From: Miscanthus floridulus
Taxonomy: Eukaryota > Streptophyta > Magnoliopsida > Poales > Poaceae
Assembly: GCF_019320115.1 (NCBI RefSeq)
Contig: NC_089588.1
Location: 113,906,107-113,970,106 of the forward strand
Direction of reading: 5' to 3'
Length of the DNA: 64,000 bases
Positions within the stretch are counted from its first letter, which is position 1; each line of letters begins with the position of its first letter. Both the position numbers and the translations under genes were made by a program. Positions 56,860 through 64,000 of this stretch are shown one piece after another. Below the pieces are notes generated by a model. It did no database searches. It was not told the DNA's origin and saw only the letters and a program-made list of their open reading frames with translations.

Positions 56860-57255
56860 CACTACTACAAAACAATTTTAGGAGACACCTTGCTATTTTA
56901 AGACGCGGACAGCTGATTTACCAAGACACCTAAAAAGCCACCGCCTCCGAAAAACGATTGTCAAATCCGGCCTCTGTTAATAAGCGAAGCCCACAACCGG
57001 CCCATTTATCTCTCCCATCAAAACCCTATATATCTCACAGATGAGGATGCTATCCTCTCTACCACACAACATAGCCCCTGCATTTTTCCCTGCCATACGG
57101 TCTGCCGCTCCCTTGTCCACCTCTCCTATCCCTCCACACCTTCCTTCTTTTGCTCTACGCCTCTACCAAGGCCAGCAGATCATCACTGTCGGCGGTTGCG
57201 AGGATGCATGGCAGCGAGGAAGACGTGCACCAGAGACAGCATTGAGGAGTTACTA
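56860..57255. mobile_element. CACTA-type element fragment (one end)
   Basis: The left end CACTACTACAAAA matches the CACTA element at 32756, and the sequence inside (GGAGACACC, CCGCCTCCG, CCTATATAT) has the same style. I could not find the matching TAGTAGTG end before 57720, so it is truncated or rearranged. Confidence 0.55.
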
Positions 57256-57749
57256 ATATTTTTCTATGCTTCCCTACACAAATATGTTATAATATATAGC
57301 GTCAGCAATTAAAACACTCATACCTATCAAAATTAGCAACAGATATATAACAATAAATAGACATATATACTTGTTGACTCACCGCAATCATGGCAATTCT
57401 AATTAGGCTTGTTTGGAACATGGTAATTCCATAGTTAAAACACATATGTAAAAAGTTCCCTCGGTTCCATGTACGTTTTTAGTTCTGTCATCATACAACT
57501 TTACTGACTGATGTGAACCTCCTATATAATTATATCTACGGTGGTTAAATAATAAAAGTTGGAGATGCCGATAACATGCATGAATAAGTCTGTTCTCACC
57601 ATGAGATAACTTTTGGTCCGTACATATGTTCTTTTATCTTTTTAAAAACTCTTTCTCTTCAAATAAAAATAAAAAATATTATTAAAAGAAGAAGTGCAGT
57701 ACTTGTACTTTTTAAAAAAATGTTGTACTTGTATGTATGTATGGTACCC

Positions 57750-57935
57750 ATGTGGCTTGAATTTTATATGTACGGAACTTCTAGAAAATTAAAGACTATT
57801 ACTTTTTATTTTTTGCTCCCTTAGTTTTCTGTAATAATTTACAAATTGCTCTATTGCAGATTCCTATTAGCAGTTTGCGAAACTCCTCGCCCTGTATATA
57901 CTACTCCAGCATACTGCAAGCTTCACCGTTGGCCA
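57750..57935 (+). promoter_or_regulatory. PHAS unit 8 core promoter
   Basis: The TATA-like box is TGTATATACT at about 57893-57902, followed by ACTCCAGCATACTGCAAG. It is weaker than in the other copies: the eight-base CTATATAT core is changed to TGTATATA. Confidence 0.65.
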
Positions 57936-58093
57936 TTGTTGAAATTGTTTGCACGACTACTATTATGTGTCACAGCTATATCAGTGTCACAACAATGATG
58001 AGGAGATGCTTTTAACTTGGTCTGTCTGGCTGCTGCGACGAGAGCTAGCTGGTGTTGTTCATTTGTTGATGGCCAAGGAGTGAAAATAGTGAT

Positions 58094-58115
58094 TAGGACT
58101 GGGTGACACTAGGAA
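58094..58115 (+). promoter_or_regulatory. miR2118-like target site, copy 8
   Basis: The site differs at target positions 6, 11, 13, 16 and 17. Positions 16-17 face the miRNA seed, so this is the weakest predicted site. The first phase would start at 58106. Confidence 0.58.
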
Positions 58116-58798
58116 ATATGCACTGAAAGCCTCAATGAGAACTAGGTATATACTACTTAAAATGAGATCTGAGATAATATGGTTTCTTCCCACATAAAAA
58201 ACTCTTGGAGAGACCAACCGCGAACCTGCCTGCCTCTAGCCTCCAGAATTGCGCTGCCCATTTCATATCGACCAAGTACAATGGAGTGAGATCCAGGGCA
58301 CAGTGACAATGACCTGGCTGATGCAAGCGAGAGGTCAAGGGAAAGCAATCCATGACATTGTTGTTGGTTGGAATGAACAGGAGGAAAAGGTAGTGGCAAC
58401 CGAATTCAGCATCAACAGCAAGAACGCGGTGAGCTACAACAGGCATATATTATAGAATAGGTGCACCATCAGGCACTTGCTGATGACGTCTGGCCATTTT
58501 AGCTGCTTGTATGCCTCAGCACATGAGTGTTCGTATAAACGCCCGGGTTAGCATCGTGATAATTAATCACGATCCATATTTGCATTACAAATAGCCTCTA
58601 TCATTTTTTTTTTGCAAATAAACCTCAATCTGATCCAAATATTTACAAACATAATCATTGTTCGGTCAAAAGGGTGAATTTTAGGCATGGAGAAGGGAAT
58701 GCACGCAAGCTAACTGGGATGTCGACGACAACTCAGTTGAGTTAATTCGCTCTCTCATATGTGCAGGGGAATAAAAAAAATAGGAAAGCAAGCCGTTA

Positions 58799-58946
58799 AC
58801 CTGTGGTGACTTCGTCAATCTCGAGGATGTGCCGGCCCAATCTTCGAAGATGCTCATAGGGGTAGGGTTTGCTTGCGTGTGTTCATAGGAGTCAGTGCGT
58901 GTGCGCTGTAAGTGTCTGCGTTGTACTGTGTAATTCGCAAAAAACA
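58799..58946 (+). mobile_element. 5'-truncated SINE tail
   Basis: The segment shares GTGACTTCGTCAATCT, GAGGATGTGCC and TCTGCGTTGTACTGTGTAAT with the tail of the SINE at 54862-55112 and ends in an A-rich run. The tRNA-like head is absent. Confidence 0.7.
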
Positions 58947-59829
58947 ATCAGCTTAAAATTGTTATATGGAGCGATGTAGATGAGAAGCCCCCAACTGACA
59001 GCTACAAAATGTTTTGCACCAGTTTGCGCTCAGTTGGTCACTGAATACATGGTGAACAAGACTTTGCCTACAGTCGACAATGAAAAATGGTGCGTGTGCG
59101 CAGTAATAGCTGTATACAGAGCATGTCAAGAGCAGGACATTACTTCAACAGGTGCCTCCATGGTGGCCAGCTAAGAGATGTAAACAGAGACTTCATAGGC
59201 TGTGTTGACGTGGGGCCGGCTATACCACTGCAAAACTGACTTTTACTTGTGTACTTTTTTTTCACTAGCAATTAACAATTATAATAAACTACAGCGGTAA
59301 ACGGGTAAACAACTCCGAAGACAAGTAAAAATGTTTTTCAGAGGTGACTACAATGTCCACCCTGCTGCTGAGCAAGCTCCCAAGCCTGCCATGGAGAGTG
59401 TCATGCAGGCATCATGGAGCCATCCCGCTGTTGAGCACATCGTGCAGCCCCACCTTTACCCATGGCATGACAGGAACTCCTACATTTGTTGGATATGCCT
59501 GTACTGGATGTGTCACGACAGAAAGAGCTAGCTCACTTGGTGGCCAAGTCCAGGTTATATTACCTTTGTAGCTTTTCGCTAGTTTTCAATTACTAGTGAA
59601 TTCGAAAATTATTTCATACTAATATTGCTTTTTAATTAGTAATATTTGAAGACATGGTTATTTTATATGAAGGGCGTCCCGTTTAATTTTGGCCTGGTCC
59701 TCGAAAATCTCTAGACCGGCCATGGTTGTTTTCTCTATCTATGGACTCTTTTCTAATATAAAATAGAAGTTTGACTTTTGTCTAATATAAAATAGAAGCT
59801 TGTACAGTACTTCTGCTACCTTTGGTGCC

Positions 59830-60030
59830 TACATGCCTTTAATAATGTCATAACTAGTGCGCTCTTAGCAAATTAAGGCCACCACTTTTTGTTGGCTGCA
59901 CTCTGAAATTTTCAATAATTTGTTACATTGCTCCATTAATTGAAGATTTCTGGTAGCAGCTAGCCAATGTTCTCTCACTATATATACCACTCCGTCAGCA
60001 TACTGCTGTTTCCTTATGCATCAGCATTAA
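59830..60030 (+). promoter_or_regulatory. PHAS unit 9 core promoter
   Basis: TATA (CTATATATA) is at 59978-59986, followed by CCACTCCGTCAGCATACTGC. The upstream block is complete (TCATAACTAGTGCGCTC, AAATTAAGGCCACCACTTT, TGCACTCTGAAATTTTCAA). Confidence 0.73.
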
Positions 60031-61690
60031 CCAGAGTTACAGTGTAAGACAGAGTAGTATTGATATATATTGCTTGTGACATGGTATATTACTATTATGT
60101 CCCATGACACTCAGATGAGATGTTTTGGTCTCTGTCTGGCTATACCTATCCCAGCTGCTCTGCTAGCCGGGGTTGTTTGAGTGGCCCAGACAACCAGTGA
60201 ATAACAGATCAGGACTGGGTGGCATTAGGAATGTGATATTTAGGGGCTTAGTACGTAATTTGAGATATGAGCAGATGAGGCTCCTTCCACAAGCAAACAA
60301 GCATGGTAGACATGAGACTGGAACCAGATTGGCATTGGTGGAATTGCCCAACTGTTTAATCATCCACTGCACCCGCACATAGACTAGCTGGGCTTGATTG
60401 CAGCTAGATGGCAGTAGTTCCTATCGTGCTAGGAGAAATCGGTGGCGCAAGCTTGGTAGATACGAGCTAGCTGATGCAATCGAGAAGTCCAGAAGAGGCA
60501 AGGATGGTGTGGTTGCCCAGCACAAAGGAACAAGTGGCTCTTGGCGCGAACGTAATATACTGCATGCAGGGTTCCTGTCTGATCAATTCTTTGTCTAATA
60601 GCCTATGACAGAACAGAATGTAACACCATGATAAATCGATATCTCGTTTAGAGAAGTAGATTTCTGAAGATGTTTTCCGAATATCCTACTTGAAGTCTAT
60701 GCAGGTAGGAGGCCGGAAAGCCAGTACCGGTCAGGATTATTCCTGTGCCTGCAAAATCAAATGTACATGAACACAGAGTCACTATAGTCTTATGCTTACA
60801 GCTTTTAATCTTTGACCATAGGAAATCCATGTTTACTCGATAGATGATATTTGTGAACCGCCTTATGATCATGTAGTGAACCAAAATCTCTGACCACAGG
60901 ACTACGTCACATTGTCTAGAAAATCAAAGCATCAATATTTTTACTGTATCGGATTATTTTAGAGAAGTGGCACTCTTGTGTGTCTCATCATGCAGATGAG
61001 GGATGTCATTCCATATACTATAAAACCAACCGGATATGAAACACAGTATTAATTCTACCTTCTATAATTAAAATAATGTTTCTTCCCTCCTCTAATCAGC
61101 CTAGAACAGCCTTTTACTGGTAGTAGTACAGTGCAGAGTTTATGACTCTTCTGTTACCTGCTGATAGTGCGAGAGGTTCATTCCAGAAACTATGAATTTC
61201 AGAGAGAGAATCTTTTGGTTCGACATTCTTTTCAGCAAATTGCCTCTGGGTAAAATTGTTTCTGATCATCACATTAGATTGAAAACATATATAGCAGAAA
61301 ATGTGTAGTTGGGATGTGAAGCATGGAGGTTTAATTTATTCATGTTAGATGTTGCATTTTATATTAAGGTAAAGGATAGAATGGTTTTCGCATCATTCTA
61401 CACGCGAACGGTTTTGCATCAGTCTAGACGCAACATGTGCCTGCTGCCAAGCTACATGTTTTCTTCCATCGCATCACTGCAACTACGGTTACCAAATCAA
61501 TGTGGATGCTGCGGTTAGATGAAAACTGACTAATAAACATAAGAAATTATGATAAGAAAAAATATAAATGATATATATGGTGTGGAAATTCATACACAAC
61601 ATGGCAATCTTTGGGTCAAATGATTAACACTTTACCATACAGTCATCCAGCAAACACAGCATGATGACTTCATCGACGTACAAGTAAAGA
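60010..61690 (+). ncRNA. PHAS unit 9 (putative 21-PHAS precursor)
   Basis: The miR2118-like site is at 60210-60231. GGCATTGGTGGAATTGCCCAAC is at about 60330-60352 and the GAGAAGTAGATTTCTGAAG block at about 60650-60668. A 3' body at 60940-61000 (TATCGGATTATTTT, GAAGTGGCACT, TCTCATCATGCA) is shared with unit 2. The sequence runs on into a second site (copy 10) with no promoter block between, so both sites could lie in one transcript. Confidence 0.7.
60210..60231 (+). promoter_or_regulatory. miR2118-like target site, copy 9
   Basis: The site differs at target positions 1, 6, 11 and 17, and position 17 (T) allows a G:U pair with miRNA nucleotide 6. It belongs to the GGGTGGC class. The first phase would start at 60222. 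Confidence 0.7.
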
Positions 61691-62171
61691 ACTAGACACT
61701 GCTGAGGAGTAACGACGAACAAAACAGAGATTAGGAACGGGTGACATCAGGAAAACTGTATTGAGTATCTGATTGGGACGCATGGTATTACTAGTACTTT
61801 ATTTCGGATCTGACCGAATAAGGATTCTTCGGGCCACAAAAATTTGGTAGAGAGGCTTGTTTCCCATCAAATGTCTACAGCAGTACACCACGGAGTGGAT
61901 TGGATGTCCTCATCCCACAAACTGTGCAGTTCTAGCAGTTTTGTAATTATCAGCATGATCAATCTGTGTTGTATGATTACCAAAATATTATAGGCAATTA
62001 TCATCATCTACAATCGATTGGATGCCACCTTAAGTTTCTTGGTGTAAAAGTAAAAGCTTAAGACGTTTTTAATGCTCATAGTTAGGAATTGATTTATTTT
62101 TAGGGGCCACCTCAAGCTGGCCTAAGGGCAAAATGATACTCTTATCTAGAATTTCCAATGCTAAATGACAC
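61691..62171 (+). ncRNA. PHAS unit 10 (promoter-less copy)
   Basis: This partial unit starts shortly before the miR2118-like site at 61732-61753, with the shared ACAGAGATTAGGAA approach. A downstream block follows (GGATCTGACCGAATAAGGATTCTTC, shortened here) like that of the other units. The TATA block found in the other copies is absent in the preceding 500 bp. It ends where a chromovirus LTR begins at 62172. Confidence 0.55.
61732..61753 (+). promoter_or_regulatory. miR2118-like target site, copy 10
   Basis: The site differs at target positions 7, 11 and 13 only. It belongs to the GGGTGAC class. The first phase would start at 61744. Confidence 0.68.
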
Positions 62172-64000
62172 TGTCACGGCTTCGCAGGGAATAGGAGTGA
62201 GTGGTGGCTGGCCGTGGATTGAACCCTCGGCGAGGAACTGGCGGCGCCGTGACCGACGCCTGCTCCCTGGATGACAAGGGGATGACGATGAATAGTACTT
62301 TCGGCTGGGCACCCAAGGGAGACGGAGAGTCTCAATCCCAGGTTAATCCCTTCATTCATCGAATGGTTTGCCATATAGGCTGATACAAGCATGCCACTAA
62401 TTTAGGGATAACAACTAAACACGCATAACCAACTAACAAACTCCCCACGAATTATTCCTGTGATCTAACAAACTAACTGACTCAATTAACCACTTGCGAC
62501 TCAGCCATCAACCGGGCCGGCTCCACCACCTGGTGCCGGCGACTTAGCCACTGCTGAGATGCCTCTTGCGTTCATAGGTCCGGCCGACCATAACATCTCT
62601 CCCCTCCTTCTGAAACAGCTCGTCCTCGAGCTGGAATGTAGGGTGGGCCGCCCGAAACTCATCCACCAGCTCCCATGTAGAGTCAGACACAGGCAAGTCC
62701 ACCCACTGGACTAGCACGTGCCACGCACCGCGGCGAAGGCTGGCGCGCAGCACTCGTGCTGGCTGCAGAAGAGGACGACCATGGCGAAGCGGTGGCAGTG
62801 CCGGGACTGTTGATGGGGGCGGACCACGAAGTGGCTTGAGCACACCAACGTGAAATACATCATGAATGCGAGCACCGTCCGGTAGCTGTAGACGATACGC
62901 CACCGTTCCAATGCGCTCGAGCACCTTGAAAGGGCCTGCATACTTGGGTCCAAGCTTGCCACGGCGACCCGGAACTAGGGACTGGGTAGGGCGGTGGAGA
63001 AGACGAAGCCACACCCAGTCCCCAGCCGAGAACTCCAGCACGCGGTGTTTGTTGTCGTAGTGGCGGCGCGCGTACTCCTGTGCCTGAAGAAGCCGAGCAC
63101 GCACCTCAGCTAAGAACTCGTCCCGGTTGGCGAGCAAGGCGTCCACGACGTCAGTCTACGCCTGGCCAGGGGCATAGGGCAGGAGCTCCGGTGGCGGACG
63201 GCCGTAGACCACCGTGAATGGCGACGTCCGGAGCGCGGTGTGGTAGGCGGTGTTGTAGCAAAACTCCGCCCACGGTAGCCAGTCGAGCCAGTCGCGCGGC
63301 CGATCGCCCGTGAGGCAGCGGAGGTACATTGCGATGGTTTTGTTCACCGCCTCGGACTGACCGTCCGTCTGCGGGTGGAACGCCGTGCTCATGCGGAGTT
63401 GTACCCCAGCCTGTCGAAACAGATCGCGCCAGACGTTGCCGGTGAAGACGGGATCACGGTCGCTGACGATGGAGTCGGGGAAACCGTGCAGCCGCACTAT
63501 GTCATGGAAGAACGCGCGCGCGACGGAGGATGCCGTGTACGGGTGGCCCAGCGGAATGAAGTGGGCGTACTTCGAGAACCTGTCGACGATGGTGAGGATG
63601 ACGCTCTTGCCATGGACCCTCGGGAGCGCCTCGACAAAGTCCATGGCAATGTCCGCCCATACCCGGGACGGAACCGGCAGGGGCTGTAGCAGGCCCGCAG
63701 GGTGCAGCGCCTCCGTCTTGTTACGCTGGCATGTCGTGCAGGCGAGGACGAAGTCCCGGACCACACGGCGGTCATGCTCGACGAAGAACTCGGTGCGGAG
63801 GCGCTGGAGGGTCTTCTGTATGCCCTCATGTGCCGCCGTATGAGCCAGCCGGAGGACGTCGTCGAGGATGGCAGACGAGGTGGACACGAACACGCGACCT
63901 TTGAAGAGGATGAGGCCGTCCTGCACCCGCCACTCGGCGCCGTGCGCGCCAGCCGCGACGGCGTCCCGGTGGGAACGTAGCTCGTCCGACGAGCTGATCT
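62172..64000 (-). mobile_element. Chromovirus (Gypsy) retrotransposon, minus strand, runs off window
   Basis: The left (3') LTR begins TGTCACGGCTTCGC at 62172 and probably ends at about 62510; its inner border is uncertain. Inside lies the C-terminal half of pol on the minus strand, leaving the window at 64000. Only one stop (TAG at 63156-63158) breaks the visible pol, so this is the least decayed element here. Confidence 0.82.
62544..63926 (-). pseudogene. Chromovirus integrase with chromodomain-like C-terminus
   Basis: Integrase inserts the element DNA into the genome. From 63926 leftward there is the zinc-binding segment (HTAAHEGIQKTL, CTTCQRNK) and a DDE core (MDFVEALPRVHGKS, IVDRFSKYAHFIPL, SIVSDRDPVFTGNVW, FHPQTDGQSEAVNKT). 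It continues to FCYNTAYHTALRTSPF, then a TAG at 63156-63158 in the same frame. The GPY/F module follows (KYAGPFKVLERIG, DVFHVGVLKPLRG). Last is a chromodomain-like tail (AWHVLVQWVDLPVSDSTWEL), which in this lineage can guide insertion to heterochromatin. The frame resumes unshifted after the stop and ends at 62544. Confidence 0.88.

Larger units (their letters stand above)
55790..57720 (+). ncRNA. PHAS unit 7 (putative 21-PHAS precursor)
   Basis: The miR2118-like site is at 55996-56017. The CCATTGGTGGAATTTGCCCA block is at about 56100-56120. A 3' body with CATGTTAGATGTTG and GAATGGTTTTTGCATCA (about 56728-56775) matches unit 9. A CACTA-type fragment starts at 56860. From about 57260 to 57720 the sequence is AT-rich and I see nothing recognisable there. 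It is non-coding as far as visible. Confidence 0.7.
57926..59800 (+). ncRNA. PHAS unit 8 (putative 21-PHAS precursor)
   Basis: The miR2118-like site is at 58094-58115. A SINE tail lies at 58799-58946. The block ATTGTTATATGGAGCGATGT ... GAGAAG (about 58958-58985) also occurs near the end of unit 1 (12493-12525). The conserved 3' block spans about 59570-59780. No conserved frame is seen; 58153-58446 (minus) and similar frames are chance. Confidence 0.68.

Noticed and set aside
1..62171. miR2275 sites (24-nt PHAS class) and NB-LRR genes as alternative miR2118 targets
   Set aside because: I saw no sequence resembling the miR2275 complement. The units have no coding frame with a P-loop, so the NB-LRR target class of dicots does not apply.

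Overview
This is nuclear DNA of a grass, most likely a panicoid such as sorghum, sugarcane or Miscanthus. The evidence is nested LTR retrotransposons of grass type, an RTE-type LINE, CACTA, hAT and SINE elements, and grass-type miR2118 target sites. I found no intact host protein-coding gene; every long open frame is transposon-derived or a compositional artefact.

The non-transposon backbone is a same-strand (+) array of about ten diverged copies of a non-coding unit, roughly 2 kb when intact. Each typical copy has a TATA box in a strongly conserved promoter block (CTATATATACCACTCCACC followed by GCATACTGCAGTTTCC). A 22-nt site follows 116-238 nt downstream that is near-complementary to the grass miR2118 family (core GGGTGGCATCAGG or GGGTGACATCAGG). 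A diverged non-coding body and a conserved 3' block come next. This is the architecture of reproductive 21-nt phasiRNA precursor (21-PHAS) loci of grasses: Pol II transcript, miR2118-guided cleavage, RDR6 copying and DCL4 dicing in 21-nt register. Target sites start at 300, 13134, 32571, 34037, 35903, 54031, 55996, 58094, 60210 and 61732.

Transposons split the array. Unit 1 holds a probable 4.8-kb solo LTR (359-5124) and a minus-strand Copia element (5458-10981). Unit 2 (12.8-15.0 kb) is uninterrupted. The upstream region of unit 3 is split by an RTE LINE with a 16-bp target-site duplication. That LINE contains a 1.9-kb DNA transposon (15956-17862) and a 12-kb Tat-lineage Gypsy element with an antisense extra ORF (20109-32164). 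Unit 3 is also cut 3' of its target site by a CACTA element (32756-33687). Unit 5 is cut by a Copia with 92-bp LTRs (36023-40310), fused by a deletion to a truncated minus-strand Tat-type Gypsy (40310-53668). That Gypsy carries a nested Copia (42375-48496) and a nested hAT (50296-51668) with a CACTA-type MITE inside it. Units 6-10 (53.7-62.2 kb) form the best-preserved stretch, with two SINE pieces and a partial CACTA. At the right edge a minus-strand chromovirus (Gypsy) runs out of the window.

If the array is active, miR2118 would cut each transcript and the 3' fragment would be diced in a register starting at target position 13. In units 1 and 5 the register runs into retrotransposon sequence after a few cycles. 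The target sites fall into two sequence classes, which suggests specialisation toward different miR2118 isoforms. Expression, cleavage and phasing cannot be shown from sequence alone.
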